A stretch of DNA of 64,000 nt, taken from Lithospermum erythrorhizon (Eukaryota; Streptophyta; Magnoliopsida; Boraginales; Boraginaceae). Below are positions 45,828-57,357 of this stretch, piece after piece. Both the position numbers and the translations under genes were made by a program. How positions within the stretch are numbered: position 1 is the stretch's first letter; each line of letters starts with the position of its first letter. Below the pieces are notes generated by a model. It had not been told where the DNA came from, did no database searches, and saw nothing but the letters and a program-made list of their open reading frames with translations. The stretch covers positions 42,107 to 106,106 of the forward strand of contig JADFUC010000115.1 of assembly GCA_019722365.1 (NCBI GenBank), written 5' to 3'.

Positions 45828-47162
45828 ACTTGACATTTGTGTATTGTCTGAGTCTGTGTTTTCATTGGAGAATGCGTAAAACTTGTCTTTGGACTGTTTG
45901 TTTGTGTATCCTTTCGTTGATAGTGTATTGTATGATGCATATGAGGGACATTAGTAGATTGGATGAGGTTAGAGATTTTGATTGAGTATATTTCGAGTCA
46001 CTTTGCTTGCATGATTAACTAACGTCGTTAGAGGATTTCAGTTTACAGATAGTGGATGACCTATATACACTGTGAGTTTTTGTGCCTTCAGTTATTTAAA
46101 TTTTCTTTGATGTGTGATGCTCGTACTTGATACAATTCTTCAGAACTTGTTTTGAACCCCTATTTGATTTTGAATGTGTGCATGCATAAGAATGATGGAG
46201 GCAATTTAGGAAATTACCCCACTCTTCCCATAAAGCCAACCTTGTGTTAATCCGCAATGGCCAGGTTAGACTTTATGTTGGGCCTCTTTGTTGTTCATAC
46301 ATTGAGCGAGCCTAAGCTTGCTTGATTTTATGAATTATCAGCTTTGAACCTACTTGAGGATTGTGATATCTTTTTAGATTCACCATGTGCATTATCGAAT
46401 AAGCTGTTCTTGTCTTTGGTGTATGCAAAGAGTTAGGAGTGTGGAGGAGTTTATAGCGATGAAGAAATCTTCTTTGGTAATGGCAAAAAGAACTAAAAGT
46501 AAATAAATAAATAAATAAAATCAAAAGCAAAAGAAAAGAAAAGAAAAAAAATTGAAAAAGAAACAAAATGCTCGTTTTCTTTGTGTTGTTTCAGTTCAGG
46601 TCTAGTAGCTTGAGAAAAAGGAAAAAGTGTTGTATGTCGGGTTTGAGGAGAAAGTAAGTCAAAGCGTGAGGAGGCTACATCGTGTAGTGGATTGTGAAAT
46701 TATGTCTTCCGTTTGGTGAATTTATTTAGATTTCATAATTCTTAAATGTTTAGTCAGGAAGCAGAATATTTCACCTGCAGCCTTGGCAAGCGCAGATTCT
46801 GACCACAGCAGAAAGACCTCACGACTTGTGTGTTGCATGCATGATGGATTGAATTGTTGGGTGTATAACTTGAAGCCTATGGTAAAATGTGTCTTATCTT
46901 GTGAGAGTGAGGGTAAACACTAGCCTATAAATACAATTGTTAGTGGTGTGAGTAGTGTGAGATATCGCGTACGTGAATTATTTGTCGATGGTTGGAAGAT
47001 TGTGTGTTGATCAGGATTTGACAAGATTTGTGCTTAATTTAAAGTCTTGATCCGAGTCTACGTTAGTTGTTCCACTAATGTGTTATGCATGAATCTGTTG
47101 ACTTTGGGATATACTTGCAACAAAATGTGCTGAATGTTTTTACTTGAGGACAAGTAATGAGT

Positions 47163-47178
47163 CAAGTGTGGGGGAGTT
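47163..47178 (+). other. Terminal polypurine tract of the Athila-like element
   Basis: CAAGTGTGGGGGAGTT directly precedes the TG of the 3' LTR, as expected for plus-strand priming. Confidence 0.8.
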
Positions 47179-48298
47179 TGATTAACGAATATTTGTCATA
47201 GTTTTTAGGATGATTTTGGGTACTTTATTACTCATAATTTGGTTGTTTGGTTGTTTAATTGACAAATATTATATATTATGTGATTCCGGTATTTTTATTA
47301 TTATTTGGGAAAGATATGCTAATTTAGACAGGAAATTTAAAAAGAATTTGCGGTAGAGTCGTAATTTTTCGGAGAAAGAGTAGACAAAAGTCAGATCGAG
47401 AATTGAGAAGAAAAGGTGGCTAGATTTATCTGGCGCATTAGATAATAAAAGGCAGGAGTTAAGGTAATTATTATAAAAACAGGTAGGCATATTCTTATAT
47501 TCACTTTTTTTTGGGCAGCAATTGTTTTCGAAAAAAGACTTTGAGTAGCAGCAACTTACTATTACTCTTTTATTTCTATCGTTTAGTTGAAGACAATTGA
47601 TAGTAATTTCTTTCTTTATTTATCTTTCCCCAATTAATTTATGCTTCCAAGAATATTATACATTATTTATTTCGGTATGAGTAGTAGCTAAATTTACTGT
47701 GTGGGGTTTGATGTAACCTTAATGATGTATTTTTCTATCAAATTTTGGATTTATTATAATTACACTAGTATTAATTATTGAACTTAATTTAATTTGATTG
47801 TTTTAGAATTTGTGAATTAACATATGAAATCGCAGTATTATGTAATACTCGATGCAGAAAGGAATGTATAATAGATCACTTGATTAGTATATTAGTGGGT
47901 TGTTATACGGAAGTGTCGCAGCATGAATTGATTAATAGATTTCCTTTAAACCGAGGTTTTTAGCTAATTAATTTCACCCCCTAGTGACATAGGAGATTAA
48001 TTAAACTAAGACACTCGGTGAACCAGCGAGAAATAGAGCGGTATACCGAACTAGCAGTGGACTTTAGTCTTTGATAAATCTATTATTTGAGTGAGAATCT
48101 ACTTGTTAGGTGAAGTCGTCACGCAGTAACTCAACTTTTATTCATAAGTTCATCCCTTTTAATTGCATTACTAGTTTAAGTTTATTTATTTTAGGCAATC
48201 AATCCAAATCACATATTTCTCTCGAATTCTGATGCTTAAGTAATCTTCTCGACCTTGTCTCTTACCACATTCGTGCTGTGCGAGAGAATCTTAGTTCA
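47179..48298 (+). repeat. 3' LTR of the Athila-like element
   Basis: It starts TGATTAACGAATATTTGTC and aligns with the 5' LTR to GTGCGAGAGAATC..GTTCA near 48298. Many small indels separate the two copies, so the insertion is old or the sequence is error-prone. Confidence 0.85.
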
Positions 48299-49563
48299 AT
48301 TAACTAATTGCAAGGGTGATAGAGTTCCCAGCATGGATGCTATAAGCACACTCCAAGGAGTAAAATTTCGTATGTAAAATTACTATTTTAATTCTCCTAT
48401 TTGTAAGTATAATATTTGAGAAAGTTTCATTTAGGGGCAAAATAGTCATTTCACAGTTTTGAAATATTGTTTGTGTGTGCTTCTAGTCCTCCTCCCAGTA
48501 AAGCCACACTCCATGAAGAAGTTATCCTATATCTCATTTTCTCTTTTTATTCCATGTTACATATCCCGAAAGGTAAGTTTTCATCACATGTAATGGTTAA
48601 TTTTCATTTTCAATAATTGTGTTGACCATTGAATGTTTCGAACTTCAATTTGTTAATTTGTAGTTTGTAATTGGAACGATTGATATTTATATTTATAAGG
48701 TAAGTTTTCATCACATGTTCCCATTTTCCTCATGTGGTTTAATTGGATGCTTGGTTTATGTAATGATGTGTATTATTTGATCCAAAATTGTCCGATATCA
48801 CTATTCCTAATATATGTAATTGAATATATGGTCTTGTAAGTTTATCAGTATGAAACAGGTTTGGTGGCTAGCAAATGTCGACCCATGAAATGAGTGCTGC
48901 ACTACTGCAAGAGTTTGATTTGGGCCTTCATTTTATTACTATTCACAACTTCTGTGCTGATTGATAGTTCATTTTTACTATAATGTAGATGGATGGAAAT
49001 TTGGTCAGAGAGATAATTTATCATTGGTTACTTAGATATCCCCATATCACTGGACTCAAGGAGGTAGACTTTGATGATGTTTACTGTATTATCTTTCTCT
49101 CACATAAAAGATTATCGCATTTTAAGCTTTGTTTTTAAATGAATTAAAATTTATATTTTTGTTTGTGTTTTATAATATTTTATGAAAAATATCATCTGAA
49201 ATAAAAATAAATTAAATACATTGATATATTTTTTTCATCAAATATTATGGCCAAAAAAAAAAATCTGCGAGTTAAAGTTAGTATGAAAAAATCGAAATGT
49301 GATGTCGTTCTAAAGACGGAGTATTATTCTTGCTGTCGGAAGGTTCTTTCTTTGTGCTTCAGGGTATACATTGTTTTGGATATGGATTGGTACGTGGTTC
49401 TGACTCCCATTTAATTTTCTATAGTGATGGAGTATGCTGCAGGATGAGAGCTCTATGAGCGAATTCGTAGCGCTGGAACACTCAGTAGGATGAGGTATTT
49501 GTTATAATTAATATTTAAGTATAGTAACTTAAGGGAGTTTCTATGACGTCTTTGATTGAAAAG
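48299..49563. other. Intergenic or gene-fragment DNA left of the SIRE-like element
   Basis: An exon-like stretch at about 48990-49064 (acceptor-like AATGTAG, donor-like GAG/GTAGAC) would encode DGNLVREIIYHWLLRYPHIT. I do not recognise it. GGTAAGTTTTCATCACATGT occurs twice (about 48571 and 48699). A Stowaway-like MITE sits at 49092-49321. Confidence 0.35.
49092..49321. mobile_element. Degenerate Stowaway-like MITE (230 bp)
   Basis: The complement of the right end, CTCCGTCTTTAGAACGACAT, pairs loosely with the left end TCTTTCTCTCACATAAAAGA. TA flanks both ends (49090-49091 and 49322-49323). Confidence 0.5.
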
Positions 49564-50399
49564 TGAAGCTAACTTTAAAGCAGCAGTCAGTGTCAGGCCA
49601 AGCCAGTCAGCAATTTAGTCACAATCCAAATATCAGAGCACGAAACAAGAGCCAGTAATGTAAAACACACCAAGATTGTTAACCCAGTTCGGTCGCAGTC
49701 GCCCCTAAATTAAAGAGGCGGTGGAGAGAAACTTCGCTATTAGCGAAGTTATTACAGTAGGGGCTTATCTGAAGCGATCCGCGTTTAGCGGCAGCGCAGC
49801 TAACCCGGCTTGGTTTACAGGCCCAGGATCGCCATACATGTTACTCACACGTCGATCTTATCGGTAATGACGTAATACAATCTCAGAAACCCAGCTCCGG
49901 AATTGTCCGCAACTGATAATTTGTAACGGCCAAATGCATTAGTTAGAGAAGAGTAGTGAATGCTTAACACAATTGACTACCTTACAGTATGCTTTTCTAT
50001 TAATACAGAATGCTCTCACGAGATAATAAAATATGTTTCGATTGGTATACATCCTCCAATCGGCAGTCTTTTATATAGTATGAGTGCTGTAGGGTTTACG
50101 ACGCCGTTTATGGTAAGATGTTTGATATGAAATCCACTGCTTCCCATAGCGTACGTACTTACATAAGCTTGTGGCTTGGCTAATAAGCGTTAACGTCGTA
50201 AAGGAATATCTTGTTGAGATCTCACAAGGTGGCAAATCACCAAGTGGAAATCTACATTTGCCCGACTCAAATGCTAGCGAGACATCCATTGAAACCCTCA
50301 TGCTTGTTTTGACAACGGCGTCGTGTCTGGCAGTGTCGTATGCAGCAGATCATAATGACATAATCTTCATGGCTTCGGTACGTGCTCTAGCGTCAAACA
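49564..50399 (-). repeat. 3' LTR of the minus-strand SIRE-like element
   Basis: On the minus strand it begins TGTTTGACGCT, right after the purine tract. It shares with the right LTR the blocks GGAATATCTTGTTGAGATCTC, TACATCCTCCAATCGGC and TAATGTAAAACACACC (plus-strand reading). Confidence 0.85.
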
Positions 50400-50413
50400 A
50401 ACTCCCACTTTGG
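50400..50413 (-). other. Polypurine tract of the minus-strand SIRE-like element
   Basis: The minus strand reads CAAAGTGGGAGTT immediately upstream of the 3' LTR start TGTTTGACG. Confidence 0.75.
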
Positions 50414-53180
50414 GTGAGTTTTCTGACAAATTCCCAATATCTTACGGCGCCGGAGTATGACACGAAGTGTTAAAAGCAGTCGCGAGCACAATCATTGAAT
50501 GTCGGACAGTTGTCGGGGAGCCGGTGGTCACGCAACATAATCAACACAAGAAAAAACAAACAAAGCAGTGATAGAACGAAATGGGGGCTACGACAACTGT
50601 TTGCTACTACTAACTTCTTGCGTTACTCCCCTTTATTTGTCATAAAAACCGAGGGCCCAGATATATTACATGGGAGGCGAGTGGCGTTAGAACGACATTT
50701 GGTGGTGTCGCGTATTTGCCCGATATTCTGAAGGTCTTGACATTTGGAGGGACAACGATGCTGCGAAGCTTGTATTTTGGCTTGAAGTTCGGCCGCCCCT
50801 AAGTTTCTTTTCTTGACAATCGGTTTCCAGTCTTCTTTCATCTCATGGGCTTTAATCGTCTTGTATGACCTCCCCACAAAGTCACAGCCATAGATTGTTC
50901 GGCTCCTTTCGTGTCTCGTCCTGACTCTTTTGCGGGTCGGTTTATGGGTGATGGTGATAGTCTTAGCATCTTCTCTGGTCCATGCCCCGGCTTTCGAGGA
51001 TTTCGGGGTGCAGTGACAATCAATAGACTACATGTCGGGCTAGGGAAGCCAATGAGGCTTCAATTTTTACTGCCGATTCTAGCATGATGATTATTTGATC
51101 AAATATGATCCTTCCAAAATTTAGTTCTTGACGGTCCAATCCACATACACTGACTACTCCCTTGAACTTCGCTTACATTAGTATTGGATGTAGGAATAAG
51201 ATTTGCAATGCTTGATCTCTTATGAATGACGGCATACACGAGGCGAGAGATGAGGCTTGTGGTTGTATCTGATAGGCAAATCCACGGTCGTCGCTCCAGC
51301 GGTTAAAGGTGCGGATAATATCATTTAACCGAGTTGATCGATCAGGGCTTTCGAATTTGTGTACATGTAATGCTTGTTGATCGTTTACGGACTAAAGGTT
51401 TAGAACAGCATGCCTCGCTTTACTTTGTGAAACATAGTGCTTGTTGGATCGGCAATTTCTTCGCATTAGATTGCAAATAAACTCCCTCATGATACTTGGC
51501 AGTAGGGACGATGTCTTGAGAAATGGTCGGCATTCACCGCCTCTTGATGTCCATGTGTATGCTTGATTGTTCATAGCCTCGGAGAGTTGCCTTTAGAATC
51601 TTCCTAGCGCAAGCAGTCCATCGGCCTACGTTTTCTTGAGAATTAAACATGATTCCCTTAGTGAATCTTCGTGAATTCCTTGGCAATTCTTACATTGTTT
51701 ATTACATTTCGATCGTCATTCAACTTCATTTTTTCCCTTTGGATTTTCTCTCTTGACAAGGTAAGAGCGATTATCTTAACTTCCTCGGAGTCTCTTAAAT
51801 CATCTATTACGAACTTGTCTTTAGACTTTTCTTGAGTTGGTTGAGGAGATGTTAACCCGCACTACTCGCTTTTAGGCGGATTTTAATTTTTGTTCCTTAA
51901 ACGGGGGCCTCTGCCTTTTCCTTCCTCCTTTGTCTCGCTGCGGTCAGGTTCCTTGACTTTGTCGTCGTGAATTTGTCTTGCCATGCCAATCCTACTGATT
52001 CGTTTGGTTTTTAATGCTTGTTGTGGCTTTGCTGCAAATCTCACTCCCGTGGCGATTTGAAACAACTGCAGCATCGTCATGCGAACTATTTCGGAGGAAC
52101 TGCATCATTCAGTTGTTTCCGCAGTCGAGGAACATATACGATTGGAGGTTTTGTTTCACCAACACTGCTTTTAATCCACGCCTCTTTTCTTTCCCCGTTT
52201 TAGCAGTCGAGATTTACGGCGCGGTAGAGATGCAGAGTTATGACTCTTAGGGCTAGCCATAATGGAATTAATCGCGACATGATTCTCGCCCACTAGCGTT
52301 AGAAGGAGATAAATTGGTAACTATCGTCTAAACCCCGATTGATTCTCGGGAATTTCGGCGTTGTCCACTTTTTGGCTTCAGTAGAGGACAATTTAGGGGT
52401 TAACACCGGTGGTTTTTACTTGTTGGAGGGGTATTATGATCATAGGTATGTCGGCGCTTGATGGAATCTCCTACCCGGCTGCATTGTCTTTCCATAGCGA
52501 CCCCAGGCTTTCGAAGCCTTGGATTTTGTCCTTCCGGTTGTTGTCTTTGGGATTGTTTGTAGTGGAATAGGTTCTCCTTTCATTTCCTTGATATCTTGAG
52601 GGAGTAAAGGCACTCTGCGTCTTCTCCTTTGTTCGGCCATTTTTGAAAGAGGGCAAAGGTTTTGGATTTGGTAGGTTTTCCGAAGAGATTTTGATTATTG
52701 GAAGGAAGTTTGAGTGTTTATGAAAGTAAATTATGCGTGAGTGGTATGAGAAGTTGTGAGGCGAGCTTGTTGTACGCGTTAGCAGTAAAGTACCAAGCAA
52801 TAAATTCGATTAACCGCCAATTTCCAAAACATAGCAGATTGAGCCTTTTGGCTTGTCGAGGCCCCATTTATAACGCTTGGCTCTTCGATGAATGTTATAA
52901 TAATCTGATAGTGCTATTTGTCTATAACACGGCCTAGGGTGGCTCTTAGATACTCGGTGATTCGTATCGATCCTTTGGTAAAGATGCTCGAATCTTGTTT
53001 GTCGGTGCTAACATGTTCGATTGAATTTCTTTGTTTTCAATGCATTTCTCTTATGAAGTGATATGTATATCGGTAATGCTTAGATTCTGTGTGTTATGCG
53101 AGGATTCTTTGAAATACTTATGGCGCTCGTATTTATCCTGGAAGAAGTCGTGACACCTAGGTTGACACCGTATTCCTCAA
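50414..53180 (-). pseudogene. Env-like region of the SIRE-like element
   Basis: About 2.8 kb lies between RNase H and the 3' LTR. A C/A-rich leader (about 52645-52780, minus strand) leads to an ATG at 52640 and a 66-residue basic start MAEQRRRRRVPLLPQDIKEM. Further short Lys/Arg-rich open pieces follow (51883-52080, 50838-51023). The leader plus basic start parallels 17000-17200 in the plus-strand element. SIRE elements often carry an additional frame here; no transmembrane segment or known domain is visible, so function is unassigned. Confidence 0.45.
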
Positions 53181-53189
53181 TCATTTGCT

Positions 53190-53440
53190 TAAATCCATAT
53201 TAGTTAGTGCGCCTTCCTCTTGCAATATACTCCATACGCTGTGGATAGAATCTGAGTTACGTTTTCGACTAAACCATGACACCAAATTATTTCCAAGAAA
53301 AAAGCATCCCCACGAGGTCTTTTACATCTTCATTTCTGCCCGGTCGGCATCGCGGTACCTACAAGAGGGTATTGAAGTATCAAGCGTATCTGATAACCCG
53401 TAGTTGAGAGTACACTTTGCGCATATTTTATAATCCTCTT
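53190..53440 (-). pseudogene. SIRE-like RNase H remnant
   Basis: The minus-strand translation near 53350-53240 reads, across frames, EDRKxxxGGCFFLGNNLVSWFSRK and QNSDS. This matches the copia RNase H strings of the plus-strand element at 16440-16520. Confidence 0.7.
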
Positions 53441-53493
53441 CCACAGATTCAAAGTGGCTCTCTTTTTGGTGCGGCTTGAGCACTTGCGCAAAC

Positions 53494-54412
53494 TCAACCG
53501 AGGTGTGCGATGTCGGGAGTCACGCTAGGCGGTAAGTAAGCGGACTTCCAATCATCACTTCTATAGTTGCTAATGTCGACTTCTTTCCCACTACAAATCA
53601 TAGTATCTTTTACATGAGTTGCCATAGGTGTTCTCTTTGGCTTAGCATTCTCGAGACCAAATTCGTACAATGCTCTTGGCATATTTTGGTAGGAGATGAA
53701 TATGTATACTCACTTGTCATTGATGCGGATTCCCCAAGAAAAATTTCAATTCTCTACCGTGCTCGTCTCAAATTAGAATTTCCGTCATTGAATGAGCAGT
53801 TTTACGGTTGGTTTGATGTTTACGCTTCAAAAAACAATGTAAATCGACATAGATCACAGGCTACCGTCGGTGATCTTTTCTCCCTTTTATGAACTGAGTC
53901 TTGTCAACTCCTCCCGTGTATAGCCATTCTTGAGTAGATGAGCAGTTAGTCTTTAAATACCGTACTCTAGGAGCTTGTTTTAGCCCATGGGGTGCCTTAC
54001 TTGAGTTTGTAGACTTGATCTCCTTTGGGCCAGGATCTCAGCCTTTGGGTTGTTCTACATATATAGCTTCATGAACTATGCCATTTAGAAGGCATTTTGA
54101 CATCCATTTGATACAATTTGAATTTTAGAAAACGTGCTAGTGCAAGTAATAATCGATGGCCTCCGTTAACCATAGGAGCAAATGTTTCTTCAAAATCAAT
54201 TCCTTGACTTGAGTGTACCCTTGAAATTTCTTAACACGGCCTTGTTTTGATAACATTCCCATTTCATGGTTATTCTTGAAGATCCATTTTGTTCTATAAC
54301 ATTGTGATGCTTTTGGCACTAGCACCCAATTCCCGGACTTCGTTCTCTCAGCGTATCGAGTTCTTCTTGCGTAGCATTGATCGATTTTCATCTTGAAGAG
54401 CGGTCTTCGCAT
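53494..54412 (-). pseudogene. SIRE-like reverse transcriptase remnant
   Basis: The open piece 54137-54412 has the RT start, with SGNWVLVPKASQCYRTKWIF and GYTQVKE. The piece 53494-53682 has FGLENAKPKRTPMATHVKDT and VDISNYRS, the end of RT. The YVDD box was not located in the decayed stretch between them. Confidence 0.8.
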
Positions 54413-54559
54413 CTTTGGTTCGATTTTTTGATAAGAAGCATGTTTTGCATAAAATGCTTGGCCATTTTTCTTTTCTTTGTTGCAGGTATCGAAATATTCT
54501 TCATCTCCTTTGACATCGAATTTTGTCGTTGTTCTCGTCCCGGCAAGAGATGCTTAGCA

Positions 54560-55500
54560 ACGCTACCAAAAATATGAAAATATTGAATTCTTGGGCCTTA
54601 CTCCCCTCATATTTCATGTGGTATTGTTTGTTCTGTCCAGCGTAATTACATTTGTGAATATAGCATGCGGTGTTGACGGCCTACGCGAGGCCCTATCGAA
54701 TTTTCTTTGCATGCGGCATCACTGCAACCCGTTTCTTGGATGATGGAGTTAACTCACTACGACAATCCCATTTTCTTTGTGGGGTGATGGGAGGCTGAAA
54801 ACTCATGTCACGATTCATACATATTACAAAATTCTCTATGAAGCGAGAATTTCAAATTCCTTTCCATGATGGCTTGATCTGACGATTGTCGGTCCTTTTT
54901 CTGCGTAGTTGAGTGGCCGGTTGTTGAAAGCTTTCCGAAGGCATGGATTTTTCTCGAAGAAATTCGACCCATTATATCGTGAAAAATCATCGACACGGAC
55001 ATATATATACTTAACTCACTTTGACACTTTCTACTTGCGTTGGTCCATTAAATCCGTGTGTAATAGCTCAAGTATTCTAGTAGTAACCCGCTTGTTGTAA
55101 CGGTGGTGGGACACTGAGTACCAACTTTCCCGACTTGACATTCGCCGCAGGTTTTTCTTTTATGTTCATGCAATGGAAGTCCCACTACAAACTTAACTTT
55201 TGAGGTCAATTGTTGAATGTTTTACGTAGTTTGTGTGCCCCGATCTTTTGTGCCAAAGGTCAACCGTATTTCAGCTGCGTGACATACTCTTGTGAGATGT
55301 CCATGAAGTAGCAATTGTCGATTGATGCTGGCACCGCCCGTGATTGGTTCTCTAGAGCATTACTTGCTTTACACATATCTTTGGTGAAAGCAACCTTCGT
55401 CCGCCAAACCACCTGATTGGCCCGTCTTGATAGAGGTTCTGATCGGCTTGATACTAATAATACATTCCTCGGCTTGGGCGATCTCGCGTTAAAACCTTTT
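54560..55500 (-). pseudogene. SIRE-like integrase and protease region
   Basis: Integrase is expected here from gene order and the length fits. Only weak fragments are readable (for example KDRQSSDQAIMERNLKF at 54840-54900, resembling the H..NG..ERKN block). The assignment rests on position between gag and RT. Confidence 0.5.
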
Positions 55501-55660
55501 TCGGTAATTAACCACTTGCTCCCCCCTCCCGAAAGTGACCGCTCTCCTCGTATTTCTTCTATGTTCTTGAGATGAGATTTGTTTCCGTCGTGTGTTTGGA
55601 GAGCGACCAGCATCAAAGTACCGCCTCCCCGGCGGTAGCCTTGGAGAGGTGAACCTGGCA

Positions 55661-55846
55661 TTACTTAGTACCGGGTTCATAACACCGCTCCTTTCTAGGC
55701 GCGTGATACTTGCTTCCCTTACCATAAAGTTTGTAGCAGTATGGTGCTATGTGACCCCTTTTTCCACAATGATAGCATTTCAATTTCGCCCATTTTTCTT
55801 CCGTACAATTTGTTTTGTTGTCGGTATCCTTGTGAGCATCCCACAT
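55661..55846 (-). pseudogene. SIRE-like gag, second CCHC zinc knuckle
   Basis: A 61-residue open piece has LKCYHCGKRGHIAPYCYKLY, a complete CX2CX4HX4C knuckle that binds nucleic acid in retroelement gag. The plus-strand relative at about 13680 has lost cysteines at this site. Confidence 0.8.
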
Positions 55847-55944
55847 GGTAGATTGAATCTTTCTTTCAATTTACTTGTACACCCCTATTCGAGATCTAGA
55901 TAAATTCTTCTTCCTTTTCCAAGATTTCATCAAGAATTTCGGTA

Positions 55945-56622
55945 CTAGAATTCATCATTTGATGCCTCCCCAGTCGTGGTTTGAATTTTCCCCGAAGATA
56001 ATCTCGTCCTTTTTTGTTCTTCAATTTTTTTGACAAGATTCATATTTTGTACAATCAGCTCGTTCTTTTCAGTTTCTACTGAGGTGTAGCTATGAGTTAA
56101 TTTGGTCCATTTTTGAAATAACATTTGATAGTTGGCTATCAATTCCTCCTCAGTCAGCTCTCCTTCATCATCACTTAGACTGTCAGACTGATTGTGACAT
56201 ACAGTTGGATGTTCACTTACTTCTTGATGGATTTTAGCAGTGAAGGCAACAAAGGTGTTTTGATTATTTCCTTCATCCTCATCAGTGTCATCATCAGAAT
56301 GAGTAGAGTAGTAACTCCTGGTTTGCTTCTTGATGTAGTTTGGACATTGAACTTGAATGTGTCCAAAACCTTCACATTCTCTACATTGGATTCCCTTCCC
56401 CTGGAATTGTTGATTTTGTTGTGGCTGTATCCCATTTATGCCGCTTCCTCCTATGATTTTGTTGATCCTTTTTCCACTGTCAAACCGTTTGTCATAACCA
56501 CTGGAGTTATCACCTCCTGCAAAAGATTTTTTATTAAACACTACTTGGTTTTGTTGGGATTTTTTAGCAAATGGCTTCATGGTTTCCTTGAGATCTTCAT
56601 ATCTCCTTCTTTGTATCGACAC
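55945..56622 (-). pseudogene. SIRE-like gag, C-terminal half (225-residue open piece)
   Basis: This is the longest uninterrupted coding piece in the window. It holds a basic, Asn/Gln/Gly-rich stretch, then a complete CX2CX4HX4C knuckle QCRECEGFGHIQVQCPNYIK, then an acidic run (HSDDDTDEDEGNN). The last part is a coiled-coil-like segment with ELTEEELIANYQMLFQKWTK. The same layout is seen at 12885-13500 in the plus-strand element. Upstream, out-of-frame UBN2-type sequence extends to about 57260, so this is part of a larger gag. Confidence 0.85.
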
Positions 56623-56639
56623 TTAGTCTGATCCACTTT

Positions 56640-57300
56640 CTTCTTTTTGACTGGTCTATCTTAGAAATGCAATATGTGGTAAGATTTCCAATTAGATCAT
56701 CAGCACGTAACCTTTAAGATCTTGAGCCTTTAACTACATCCTTGTAGTAACCTTACTTTCGAATCTTTGGAATGGATCTTGGCTGCTAGAACACGCTTTT
56801 CATTTGATATGGGCTCTCCAGTGCAAATGCCCGTTTATATATCATTTATTCTAGAGCTATAGCGGTAATGATGCAAATCTTAACTTCCATCACTGGCGGT
56901 TCCATGCGGTTGTTAGTTGTTAGATGTGACATCCTTACCTTAGCAGGTTCAACTTCATATGCGGTTTGGAGAAATATCGTACTTCCTTAGCGGCGTGCAA
57001 GTACTAATCATTTTGAACACGTTTGGATCGGCAGTAGTAAATATGGCATTGATGCTTTGTCGTTTCTAGAACTGACTAAATGTACAGGGGTCAGCACTGA
57101 CCTCGGTTTTCCATGACATTTCTCCTCGCCTTCATCAGCTTTAGTGGGAGTGTCCACCAGTAATTATTGACTTCGAGGTCTTAGAATCGATAGATTTGAG
57201 AAAGGCGGAGTCATCACCAGCTTTCCGATAGGGATAGTGTACCCGTCGATTGTGGGTTTAAATAGAACCTCCCTGCTTTTGCTGCGTCCGTGTCTCGAGG
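56640..57300 (-). pseudogene. SIRE-like gag, N-terminal half (frameshifted)
   Basis: The minus-strand translation near 57250-57120 gives IDGYxxPYWKAxMTAFLKSI, SKTWKxIITG and PPTKADE in changing frames. Near 57060-56960 it gives ALNAIFTTADPNVFKMISTC. These are the DUF4219/UBN2 gag signatures. Confidence 0.75.
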
Positions 57301-57357
57301 AATTCACTTGGATGCCATGCATATAGCCGAGTGCCCACGACCGATGCAGTGAAAAAG

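Larger units (their letters stand above)
43641..47178 (+). other. 3' region of the Athila-like element
   Basis: About 3.5 kb lies between integrase and 3' LTR, where Athila elements often have an extra env-like frame. No membrane protein or domain can be recognised. Features seen are ATT microsatellite runs at about 44329-44385 and a C/T-rich patch at about 44040-44090. There are also two polypurine-tract-like sites, 45812-45827 and 47163-47178. Confidence 0.5.
37385..48298 (+). mobile_element. Athila-like Ty3/gypsy element with both LTRs (10.9 kb)
   Basis: Long LTRs (37385-38554 and 47179-48298) begin TGATTAACGAATATTTGTC and align throughout. The PBS TGGCGCCGTTGCCGGGGA at 38561 is the tRNA-Asp-type site typical of Athila/Tat elements. 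The interior order is gag, protease, RT, RNase H, integrase, which is gypsy order, followed by 3.3 kb before the 3' LTR. Frames are broken throughout. A target duplication was not identified. Confidence 0.92.

Noticed and set aside
50071..50731. Open frames of 76-100 residues on both strands
   Set aside because: They lie within or next to the 3' LTR of the minus-strand SIRE-like element and are not matched by open frames in the other LTR.
56194..56631. 145-residue plus-strand open frame
   Set aside because: It is the antisense shadow of the SIRE-like gag at 55945-56622, which has two-sided domain support (zinc knuckle, coiled-coil).
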